This document shows positions 46,001 to 52,262 of a stretch of 64,000 bases of DNA, piece by piece. A program made the position numbers and the translations under genes. The DNA comes from Roseomonas sp. E05 (GTDB taxonomy: Bacteria > Pseudomonadota > Alphaproteobacteria > Acetobacterales > Acetobacteraceae). Location of the stretch: NCBI RefSeq assembly GCF_030063475.1, contig NZ_JASIRT010000007.1, positions 155,816 through 219,815 of the forward strand, in the 5' to 3' direction. The stretch's first letter is position 1; each line of letters begins with the position of its first letter. The notes under the pieces are model-generated. The model was not told the origin of the DNA. It was given only the letters and a program-made list of their open reading frames with translations, and ran no database searches.

Positions 46001-46548
46001 GCGAGGAGGAGACGCCCACCGCCGCCCCGCATGGCCGCGCCGACCCGACCGGCGAGCGCTTCCGCCGCGGCCGGCTGATCCACGCATTGCTGCAGCACCT
46101 GCCGGAATTCCCGCCGGAGGAGCGGCCCGAGGTCGCTGCCCGCTTTCTCGACCGGCCCGGGCACGGGCTCTCCGCCAGCGACCGCGCCGCGACGCTGGCC
46201 GAGGTGATGCGCCTGATGCAGCATCCCGAGTTGCGGGAGGTCTTCGGCCCGGAGGCCCTGGCCGAGGCGCCGATCGCCGGGCGGGTCAACGGCCAGCCGC
46301 TCGCCGGCCAGGTGGACCGCATGCTGATCCGCCCCGACCGGATCGTGGTGCTGGACTACAAGACCAACCGCCCGCCGCCCGAGGAGGTGGCGCAGGTGCC
46401 GGCGCTCTACCTCAGGCAGATGGCGGCCTATCGCGCCCTGCTGCGGCAGGTCTTCCCGGGGCGGCAGGTGGAATGCTGGCTGCTCTGGACCTGGTCCACC
46501 CGGGTGATGGCCCTGCCGGACGCGGTGCTGGACCGGCACGCGCCGTGA
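43099..46548 (+). CDS. addA: Double-strand break repair helicase AddA
   Basis: This 1149-residue UvrD/Rep-type helicase-nuclease subunit has Walker A ASAGSGKTKVLTDRVLRLL near residue 28, motif Ia LCLTFTKAAAAEM, IATIHAFCQSLLR, motif II LLLDEAQDSNPYQWE, motif III VGDEKQSIYGFQGAD, motif V/VI with LMTAHGAKGLQAPVV and LLYVALTRAEDRLLV, and a C-terminal nuclease motif VVLDYKTNRPP. It unwinds and cuts DNA ends with AddB. The ATG at 43099 is three codons after another ATG (43090). It is separated from addB by about 3 kb, unusual for alphaproteobacteria. Confidence 0.96.
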   Translation: MSSTALSPRAAAQAAQRRASDPLASAWVGASAGSGKTKVLTDRVLRLLLRPGAKPGRILCLTFTKAAAAEMATRLARRLGEWAVAENAALDASLEALTGQRPDNETRRRARALFAEVLELPGGMRIATIHAFCQSLLRGFPLEAGLPPQFTLIEETEAAAMLADAREAALASGQLPAEAIEAMAGLGSAEDFADTLRALVKERDRLGTAIAQAGGLRGCDAVLRRRLGLPPQGSESEAVAEAAAAVGTEMVRAAALLAGSGNANDRARGAAMKAWIALPTEARAARWEDWTEIFLTATEGTPRKSLATKGGLRDRHQETQDLMAAEAERVHAVEESRKAWRLHAASLALLALAQPVLDGYTARKARIGAVDFDDLIQAARGLLYDPGSAWVLYKLDGGLDHLLLDEAQDSNPYQWEIAARLAGEFFAGTGTRDENSIRSVFAVGDEKQSIYGFQGADAAGFGRWEEHFSSAVRAAGADFAAVPLNVSFRSTMPVLALVDAVFAEGPARHGVVPEGHVLQHRADREGEAGLVEIWPPLAKPAPAVLEPWQVPDEPVAENDAEALMAEALAARIAQMVAHETLPSRGGRKIRPGDILVLLRRRTGFSGLLVRALKARGVSVGGLDRLRLIEQIAVQDLLALCDVLLLPEDDLQLAAVLKSPLCSVSETELCDLARGRTQPLWWRLLEHRGRATALGHAADWLADLADRADLVTPHTLLAEVLGEYGGRARIMERLGPDVADPLDEMLNAALTYEGRHPPSLQGFVQWLRRGGAEVRREAESGVDAVRLMTAHGAKGLQAPVVIIPDVGSGRGEKAVRWDESDPPLPFWAPRSRKDFFAPAWNALLEADTAAREAEENRLLYVALTRAEDRLLVCAWGDPRPGSWYDLVAQGFSRLAGAEEAPFEVSAFNGPAAASFTGPLRRFACPQTATPRPDAPHDALAEAAPLPAWVGRPAAPESEALTLSPSALPGEEETPTAAPHGRADPTGERFRRGRLIHALLQHLPEFPPEERPEVAARFLDRPGHGLSASDRAATLAEVMRLMQHPELREVFGPEALAEAPIAGRVNGQPLAGQVDRMLIRPDRIVVLDYKTNRPPPEEVAQVPALYLRQMAAYRALLRQVFPGRQVECWLLWTWSTRVMALPDAVLDRHAP

Positions 46549-46553
46549 CACCC

Positions 46554-46611
46554 CTGGGGGAGGCGCCGCCTCCCCCAGCCCCCCTCCGCCGGGGTGACAG
46601 TGTCACCCCGG
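46554..46611. repeat. Palindromic repeat modules A and B
   Basis: Module A (46554-46578) has arms CTGGGGGAGGCG/CGCCTCCCCCAG around one C; module B (46589-46611) has arms CCGGGGTGACA/TGTCACCCCGG around one G. Both match the modules at 25638-25688. Within B, a G-C pair in the first copy is an A-T pair here, a compensatory change. They lie between the addA stop and the convergent glutathione transferase stop, and probably serve as a transcription terminator or RNA end. Confidence 0.75.
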
Positions 46612-46620
46612 ACCCCGCCA

Positions 46621-47253
46621 TCAGGGCTGCGTCGCGAGCAGGCTGGGGCGCGGCGCCATGCGGGCCCACCAGGCGCAGAGGCGCCGGCGCTCGGACATCA
46701 GGGCAACCGCCTCGGGCGCGAGAAGGAAATAGGCGAAGACCGGCGCCGCATGCAGGTCGGCCAGGCTGAGGCAATCACCGGCAAGATAGGGTCCCTCGCC
46801 CATGATCCGCTCCAGTTCCGCAAGGCAGAGGGCGGCGCGGGGCAGTGCCGCAGCGATGCGCGCCTCGTCGCTGGCGCGCCCGCGCCGTGGCGCCGAGACC
46901 CGCTCGACATAGATGTCCCAGACCAGCGGCCGGTAGGCATAGGCGTCGAGCAGGCCGATGACCTGGTTCATCCGTGCGCGCGGCCGCGGCCGATCGGGCT
47001 GCAGGGCCGGGCCGGGAAAGGCCTCATCGACGTAGCGGGTGATGGCGCCCGTCTCGTAGAGCCGGAAGCCGTCATGCTCGAAGGCTGGAATGCGTCCGAA
47101 GGGATGGCGTTCGAGATGTGCCGGCGGGGGACCGCCCGGCGCGAAGACATCCACCGGCACCAGCCGGTAAGCGATCCCTTTCTCGGCCAGCGCCAGCCGC
47201 GCCGCGCGCACATAGACGCTGTAGCTGGCGCCGTAGAGCAACACTCCTGCCAT
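46621..47253 (-). CDS. Glutathione S-transferase family protein
   Basis: This 210-residue protein has a thioredoxin-fold N-terminal domain (LYGASYSVYVRAARLALAEK, HPFGRIPAFEHDGFRLYETG with the cis-Pro and the Glu/Thr that bind the glutathione gamma-glutamyl group) and an all-helical C-terminal domain (GDCLSLADLHAAPVFAYFLL). The likely catalytic residue is Ser or Tyr in GASYSVY. It conjugates or binds glutathione for detoxification; substrate unknown. ATG at 47253 is preferred over an extension to 47289. The gene sits between repeat halves A+B and C+D (see repeats). Confidence 0.92.
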   Translation of the reverse strand: MAGVLLYGASYSVYVRAARLALAEKGIAYRLVPVDVFAPGGPPPAHLERHPFGRIPAFEHDGFRLYETGAITRYVDEAFPGPALQPDRPRPRARMNQVIGLLDAYAYRPLVWDIYVERVSAPRRGRASDEARIAAALPRAALCLAELERIMGEGPYLAGDCLSLADLHAAPVFAYFLLAPEAVALMSERRRLCAWWARMAPRPSLLATQP

Positions 47254-47300
47254 GGCCCCCCTCCGATGCTCGGCGGGCGAGGCTAACATGGAGGGGAGGT

Positions 47301-47346
47301 GCAGGAACCTCAGGTTCCTGCCGGGGAGCCCGAGGGGCAGCGCCCC
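47301..47346. repeat. Palindromic repeat modules C and D-like
   Basis: Module C (47301-47321) has perfect arms GCAGGAACCT/AGGTTCCTGC around one C. A second small hairpin GGGGC-AGC-GCCCC (47334-47346) follows. Compared with the copy at 25711-25731, the outer pair is C-G there and G-C here, an A-T pair there is G-C here, and a mismatch there is paired here. It lies just downstream of the UdgX stop on the minus strand. Confidence 0.7.
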
Positions 47347-47359
47347 GCGGCCTTTGCTG

Positions 47360-47938
47360 TCAGGGGGCGTGCCCCTGCTTCGCCGCCTGCCCGGCGAAGG
47401 CCAGTTCCTGCACGAACCGCGCGTATTCGGCCTCCTTCAGCTCCGGGTTCGGCAGGCGGAGCAGGAAGCTCGGATGCACGGTGATCAGCACCGGCCGGTC
47501 CCCTGGCCCTTCGAAGACCTGCCCGCGCAGCTTCAGCAGCGGCAGCTTCTTGCCCATCAGCGCATGGGTGGCGGTGGCACCGAGCGCCACCATCAGATGC
47601 GGCGCGACGCTCTCGACCTCCTGCAGCAGGAAGGGCCGGTAGAGCTTGATGTCGCCGGCATCGGGCGACTGGTGCAGGCGCCGCTTGCCGCGCATGACGT
47701 ATTTGAAGTGCTTCACCGCGTTGGTGACGTAGCAGGCCTTGCGGTCCACCCCGGCCTCTTCCAGGGCGCGGTCGAGCAGCCGACCGGCGGGCCCGACGAA
47801 GGGGCGGCCCTTGCGGTCCTCCTCGTCGCCCGGCTGCTCGCCGACGAACATCAGCAGGGCTCCGCGTGGTCCTTCCCCCAGGATGGCGGGCCGGTCGGTC
47901 GCCCAGGGGGCGACGGGCGGTGTCAGGTTCTCGCGCAT
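47360..47938 (-). CDS. udgX: UdgX-type uracil-DNA binding/crosslinking protein
   Basis: This 192-residue UDG-superfamily protein has motif A GEQPGD (33-38), FVGPAGRLLDRALEEAGVDR, YVTNAVKHFKY, the UdgX-specific loop KRRLH (85-89) and motif B HPSFLLR (155-161). In M. smegmatis UdgX the loop reads KRRIH and its His bonds covalently to the abasic sugar after uracil excision, giving an irreversible protein-DNA complex; His89 is the equivalent here. The N-terminal CxxC of 4Fe-4S-bearing relatives is absent (VAPWATDRPAILGEGP) and only Cys69 remains, so cluster binding is doubtful. It diverges from dnaN, 150 nt away. Confidence 0.9.
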   Translation of the reverse strand: MRENLTPPVAPWATDRPAILGEGPRGALLMFVGEQPGDEEDRKGRPFVGPAGRLLDRALEEAGVDRKACYVTNAVKHFKYVMRGKRRLHQSPDAGDIKLYRPFLLQEVESVAPHLMVALGATATHALMGKKLPLLKLRGQVFEGPGDRPVLITVHPSFLLRLPNPELKEAEYARFVQELAFAGQAAKQGHAP

Positions 47939-48088
47939 GGTGGGGTTTCAACCCATGGCCGTGCAGAGAGTTCCGCCCTCTGCCTTTCCCGGGCAGTTTC
48001 AGGCTGGTAGAGAGGGCAACTTGCTTTCAATCTTCGAATTCGGGCGCGCAGCCGGCGCGCCCCTTCCGCGCGGGGGGTTGCTCAAGCC

Positions 48089-49216
48089 ATGAAGTTCACG
48101 GTGGACCGGGCGGTGCTGCTCAAGGCGCTCGCGCATGTGCAGAGCGTGGTGGAGCGGCGGAACACCATCCCCATCCTGGCCAATGTCATGATGGCGGCGC
48201 AGGACGGCGGCCTGACCCTGACCGCGACCGACATGGAGATCGCGATCGTCGAGGCGGTGCCGGACGTCACCGTCGCGCGCGCCGGGCGCACCACGGCCCC
48301 GGCCGCGACGCTCTACGAGATCGTCCGCAAGCTGCCGGACGGCGCCAAGGTCGAGCTGGACCATCCGGGCGGCGACGCGCCGCTGGCGCTGCGCGCCGGC
48401 CGCTTCGCGACCAGCCTGATGGTGCTGCCGGTGGAGGACTTCCCCTCGATGACCGAGGGCAAGCTGCCGCACAGCTTCGTCATCACGCCCGCCATGCTGC
48501 GCGAGCTGGTGGACCGCACCAAGTTCGCCATCTCCACCGAGGAGACGCGCTACTACCTCAACGGCATCTACGTCCATGCCACCGAGGTGGAGGGCCAGAA
48601 GGTGCTGCGCGCCGTCGCCACCGATGGCCACCGCCTCGCCCGCGTCGAGGAGCCGCTGCCGGAGGGCGCGGAGGGGATGCCGGGCGTCATCGTGCCGCGC
48701 AAGACGGTGAACGAGATCCGCAAGCTGGCGGACGAGACCAGCGAACCGGTCGAGGTGAAGCTCTCCGATACCAAGATCCGCTTCGCCTTCGGCGGCGTGC
48801 ACCTGACCAGCAAGCTGATCGACGGCACCTTCCCGGAATACGAGCGCGTCATCCCGCGCGGCAACGACAAGATCATGACGGTGGACAAGCGCGCCTTCGC
48901 CGAGGCGGTGGCGCGCGTGGCCGCCATCTCCTCCGAGCGCTCCCGCCCGGTGAAGCTCTCGCTGAAGCCGGACAGCCTGACGCTGACCGCCAGCAGCCCC
49001 GACCAGGGCCAGGCGGAGGAGGAGCTGGACAACGGCGCCGTCTCCTACGGCTCCACCCCGCTGGAGATCGGCTTCCAGGCGCGTTACCTGGCCGACATCA
49101 CCGATCAGATCAGCGACAAGGTGGAGTTCCGCTTCGCCGACGGCGCCGCGCCCACCGTGGTGGTGGATGCGTCGAAGCCGGAAGCGCTCTACGTGCTGAT
49201 GCCGATGCGCGTCTGA
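48089..49216 (+). CDS. dnaN: DNA polymerase III sliding clamp (beta subunit)
   Basis: This 375-residue protein is the ring-forming beta clamp that tethers DNA polymerase III to DNA. It starts MKFTVDRAVLLKALAHVQSV with VERRNTIPILANVMM, both typical of DnaN, and has three clamp domains; ATDGHRLARVEEPLPEG and GTFPEYERVIPRGNDK lie in domain 2, and the C-terminus ends EALYVLMPMRV, the family's usual end. dnaA, recF and gyrB are not next to it, so this locus lacks the classic dnaA-dnaN-recF order. Upstream lies the divergent udgX gene with a 150-nt shared promoter region. Confidence 0.98.
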   Translation: MKFTVDRAVLLKALAHVQSVVERRNTIPILANVMMAAQDGGLTLTATDMEIAIVEAVPDVTVARAGRTTAPAATLYEIVRKLPDGAKVELDHPGGDAPLALRAGRFATSLMVLPVEDFPSMTEGKLPHSFVITPAMLRELVDRTKFAISTEETRYYLNGIYVHATEVEGQKVLRAVATDGHRLARVEEPLPEGAEGMPGVIVPRKTVNEIRKLADETSEPVEVKLSDTKIRFAFGGVHLTSKLIDGTFPEYERVIPRGNDKIMTVDKRAFAEAVARVAAISSERSRPVKLSLKPDSLTLTASSPDQGQAEEELDNGAVSYGSTPLEIGFQARYLADITDQISDKVEFRFADGAAPTVVVDASKPEALYVLMPMRV

Positions 49217-49263
49217 ACCACAGCCGGCGGGGCCGCGCGCTCCGCCGGCCCTTCCGGCCCTCC

Positions 49264-49806
49264 TCAGCCGGTCTTCTGGGTGGATTCGATCTCGTCCAGC
49301 ACGGCCTCGGGCGCCACGTCGCGCTTGATCTCCTCCAGGTCGAAATCCTTCCCGACCTCGATATGCATGTGTTCGGCAATGGCCGCGACGATGCGGGTCA
49401 GCTTGGTCAACTCATGCTCGGAGAGCAGACCGATCTGCAGATCCAGCTCGGCGCGCTTGTCGGCCGCCGCAGCCATGCGGTTCTGGCTGATCAGCACGAA
49501 GGTGGAGAGGAAGATCGCCTCCACCGAGGCCGCCATGGCCAGCGTGACGAAGGAGGGGTCGAAGCGCGGCACGCCGGGGACAAGGCCGAGATTGACCAGG
49601 ATCCAGCCGCCATAAAGCGCCAGGTGCAGATAGACGAAGACCATGCTGCCGGTGAAGTTGGTGATCGCCTGCGCGACCCGCTCCTCCAGGCTGGCCTTGC
49701 TCGCCTCGCGCTGCCGGCGCTGCTCGAGTGCACGGATGTTGCGCCGCAGGGAGGTGCTGAGTTGGTCCGGCCGTTCCGGAGGGGTCGTGGGGGTTGCGCG
49801 TGCCAT
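49264..49806 (-). CDS. DUF1003 membrane protein
   Basis: This 180-residue protein has the DUF1003 core of two TM helices: ITNFTGSMVFVYLHLALYGG with WILVNLGLVPGVPRFDPSF, then MAASVEAIFLSTFVLISQNR. A charged N-terminal segment (LRRNIRALEQRRQREASKAS) and a C-terminal cytosolic helix (ADKRAELDLQIGLLSEHELT) surround it. The family is widespread and uncharacterised, possibly cyclic-nucleotide or ion related. It is convergent with dnaN. Confidence 0.9.
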   Translation of the reverse strand: MARATPTTPPERPDQLSTSLRRNIRALEQRRQREASKASLEERVAQAITNFTGSMVFVYLHLALYGGWILVNLGLVPGVPRFDPSFVTLAMAASVEAIFLSTFVLISQNRMAAAADKRAELDLQIGLLSEHELTKLTRIVAAIAEHMHIEVGKDFDLEEIKRDVAPEAVLDEIESTQKTG

Positions 49807-49974
49807 GCTCTCGTCCGGTTCCTCGGCCCCGCCGCGCCATTGGCGGCGCGCCGGGTTCGTACCAGGAGATGACGCGCGCCCGGCCTGCCGCCAAGGCGTG
49901 GAACGCTGCCATGCGAGGAAAGCGGAACGGCTCCTGCTCTCCAGGGCTGGCGGCTGCCTGGCCGCTGCGGCCGG

Positions 49975-50469
49975 CTACAGGAGTTCCAGCGCCGCGCCAC
50001 CGGTGCTCACCAGCCAGGTCTGCAGCGCCGCCTGGTCATCCGGCTCCAGATGGGCGAGGCCGTAGTGGATGTCGTGCAGGGCGGTGCTGGTGGCGACGAA
50101 GACCTCCAGCGGATTCAACAGTTCCGGATGGTCGTTGACCTCCGTGATCAGCCCGAGGCCGAACAGGATCGCGGCGCCGGCATAGAGGCTTTCCTCGCCG
50201 GAAAGAGCCGTGCGGGAAAGGCCCTCGATGCCGTGGATGAGGGCTAGGTCGGCCTCCGCCCGCACCTCGGTGCTTGGGGAGTCGTAGGCCATGTCGTGGA
50301 AGCGGAACAAGGCGTCCAGGGCATCCACCGGCGGCGCCGAGTAATCGACCGGCTGGTCGGGCGTGGCGAGCACCTCGCCATTGGAATATCCTGGGCCGCC
50401 GTAGTTGCCGTAGGTCGGGATGGTGGTGTCGTCGGATACGGGTACAAGAATCGACCAGTTGATGGCCAT
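49975..50469 (-). CDS. Small protein with phospholipase A2-like Gly loop and His-Asp motif
   Basis: This 164-residue protein has no signal peptide or TM helix. Residues 20-32 read YGNYGGPGYSNGE and residues 49-63 read DALDALFRFHDMAYD. The pattern Gly-rich loop, then Asp-x-x-Asp-x5-His-Asp-x2-Tyr matches the calcium-binding loop and catalytic His-Asp helix of secreted and parvovirus-type phospholipases A2 (which have GPGN and HDxxY), and the later AEADLALIHGI is like the ADxxxI helix of that fold. The disulfides of secreted PLA2s are absent. I infer a PLA2-like fold with His58; activity is unproven. The ATG at 50469 follows a GGGAG box. The rest of the chain is not recognised. Confidence 0.6.
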   Translation of the reverse strand: MAINWSILVPVSDDTTIPTYGNYGGPGYSNGEVLATPDQPVDYSAPPVDALDALFRFHDMAYDSPSTEVRAEADLALIHGIEGLSRTALSGEESLYAGAAILFGLGLITEVNDHPELLNPLEVFVATSTALHDIHYGLAHLEPDDQAALQTWLVSTGGAALELL

Positions 50470-50641
50470 CGCTCCCTCCTGGCTGCGCGGGGCCTTCCCC
50501 ATGGCATGGAGCAAGGCGATCACGGCGTAGCAGGCAGGATCAACACTGTCCCTCACACAAGTCCGGCATCGCCGCCCGGAGACCGGGGTCGCCATGCCAG
50601 CATGAAAACTCCATCCGGAAGCGTGGGGAGCGGACAGAGCC

Positions 50642-51394
50642 GTGCAGCTGAGCTACGGTGGCATGTGCGAAGTCGGGCGGTGCCGGGTGGAAGCGGTTCT
50701 GGCGGAATGGGGCATGGCTGGCATCGAGGCCCTGCGGGAGCAGGTGTCCGTGCTGGTCATTGTGGACGTGCTCTCCTTCTCGACGGCTGTGGACGTGGCG
50801 GTTTCCAGGGGCGCGGCCGTCTTCCCCTTCCCCACCGGCGAGCGGAACGCTGCACAAGCCGCGGCAGACCGTGCGGGCGCGGTGCTGGCGCAGCCGCGCC
50901 GGGCTGCTGGCGGGCAATTCAGCCTCTCACCGATCAGCCTGCGGTCCATTCCGGCCGGAACGAAGCTCATGCTGCCCTCGCCCAATGGCGCGCGGCTGTC
51001 CTTGGCCTGCGGCGGCACGCCGGTCATAGCCGGCTGCCTCCGCAACGCCGCCGCCGTGGCACAGGCAGCCCACAAGATGGCAGGCAGCGGCACGATAGGC
51101 GTGATCCCGGCAGGAGAGCTCTGGCCGGACGGCAGCTTGCGCCCAGCCATTGAGGACCTGCTGGGTGCCGGTGCCATCATCCACCACCTGGCGCTGCCCT
51201 GCTCACCCGAAGCGCAGGTCGCATGCCGAGCTTTCCGTTCAGCCGTGGATGACTTGTCAGGGTTGATCCGCACCTCAGCGTCGGGGCGCGAACTCATGGA
51301 CAGAGGCTTCTCCGGCGACGTGGACATCGCTGTGGAGGCGGAGTCCAGCACATGCGCCCCTCTCCTGAGCGGAGGAGCCTATCGCGCCGCCTGA
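50642..51394 (+). CDS. ComB/2-phosphosulfolactate phosphatase family protein
   Basis: This 250-residue protein matches the ComB family: VIVDVLSFSTAVDVAVSRGA near residue 40, LPSPNGARLSLACGG and AGCLRNAAAVAQAAHKMA in the middle, then IPAGELWPDGSLRPAIEDLL and GAGAIIHHL. The archetype removes phosphate from 2-phospho-3-sulfolactate in coenzyme M synthesis; bacterial members lack that pathway, and no ComA or ComC is nearby, so the true substrate is unknown. The GTG start at 50642 has a weak ribosome-binding site; an ATG at 50663 is possible. It is divergent from the PLA2-like gene and ends 50 nt before the IS element. Confidence 0.82.
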   Translation: MQLSYGGMCEVGRCRVEAVLAEWGMAGIEALREQVSVLVIVDVLSFSTAVDVAVSRGAAVFPFPTGERNAAQAAADRAGAVLAQPRRAAGGQFSLSPISLRSIPAGTKLMLPSPNGARLSLACGGTPVIAGCLRNAAAVAQAAHKMAGSGTIGVIPAGELWPDGSLRPAIEDLLGAGAIIHHLALPCSPEAQVACRAFRSAVDDLSGLIRTSASGRELMDRGFSGDVDIAVEAESSTCAPLLSGGAYRAA

Positions 51395-51445
51395 AGGTCA
51401 GCCCGGGTGATGCCCAGCAGCCTTCCTGATCGGGTTGCCGCGCTA

Positions 51446-52259
51446 AGGCGCGTTAGACAACCTATGGCGGCCTTGCGGGTTGTGATGGCCTGCGGGTGCT
51501 GAGCGAGGTTGAATGGGCGCGGCTGAAAGCGGCGCTGGATGCGGTGCGGTCTGGAACGGGGCGCCCCTTTCCGGACGAGCGCCGCACGGTGGAGGCGGTG
51601 GTCTGGCGCCAGCGCAACGGCGCCAAGTGGCGCGCGGTACCGGCCGAACTTGGATCCTGGTGGAAGGCGGCGCGGTTGCACATACGCTGGTCGCGCCAGG
51701 GCGTCTGGGAGCGGGCCTTCGCCTGGCTGCGCGAGCGCGGCAGGCCTGAGTTGGGCGAAGTGTTCCTCGACGGCACCAGCGTGCGGGCGCACCAGAAGGC
51801 GGCCGGCGCCAAAGGGGGGCTGCCGCGCAGGCGCTCGGCCGCTCCCGCGGCGGCTACGGCACCAAGGCCTGCACCATCTGTGACGGCGCGGGGCGGGCGC
51901 TCGGCTTCGCGCTGATCCCGGGTCAGGCCTCGGAACTGCGGGTTGCCCCCGCCTGGCTGCTGATCGCCGCGCATCTCGGCCCCCTCGGACGCGTGGTCTG
52001 CGACGGCGCCTATGCCTCGGCGCCCTGGCTTCACCTTGTCGAGGAGGCCGGCGCCCAACCCGTCATGCGCGCCAACCCGACCCACCGCAACGCCCGGCCC
52101 TACGACCGCGCCGTCTACCGCAGACGGCATCGCGTCGAGAACCTCTGGGCACGGCTGAAGGAATGGCGCGCCGTCGCCACCCGCTACGATAAGACCGCAA
52201 CCCGCTTCAGCGGCGGCCTCTATCTCGCCGCCGCCCTCGACCGGTGGTCTAACACGCCT
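51446..52259 (+). mobile_element. IS5-family insertion sequence (IS427/IS1031-like), about 814 bp
   Basis: Terminal inverted repeats AGGCGCGTTAGACAACC (left) and AGGCGTGTTAGACCACC (right end, read inward) match at 15 of 17 positions. A TA lies on both sides (51444-51445 and 52260-52261) and the joined flanks read CTAG, consistent with a 2-bp target duplication at a CTAG site, as known for this group. Inside is one transposase split over two frames. No passenger gene. The right end touches the stop codon of the histidine kinase gene. The exact ends depend on the duplication length chosen. Confidence 0.88.
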
Positions 52260-52262
52260 TAG
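51496..52262 (+). CDS. IS5-family transposase, produced by -1 frameshift
   Basis: OrfA starts at a GTG (51496) and would stop at 51915; orfB continues in the -1 frame to 52262. The slippery run AAAGGGGGG at 51811-51819 is where both frames join, giving about 255 residues. DDE residues are visible: Asp in EVFLDGTSVRAH, Asp in VVCDGAYASAPW, Glu in RRHRVENLWARLKEW, with Arg and Lys around the last one. The protein has no stop codon of its own: the TAG at 52260-52262 is formed by the duplicated TA and the flanking G. The transposase looks intact and may be active. Confidence 0.85.

Noticed and set aside
42856..46551. Open frame of over 1200 codons on the minus strand opposite addA
   Set aside because: Same kind of GC-driven shadow; addA on the other strand has all helicase motifs.
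51379..51792. Minus-strand frame across the IS left end ending GRLLGITRADLQAAR, considered as a displaced C-terminus of the histidine kinase
   Set aside because: Rejoining the flanks at CTAG gives a stop (TAG) for the kinase right at the junction, so no lost C-terminus is needed.
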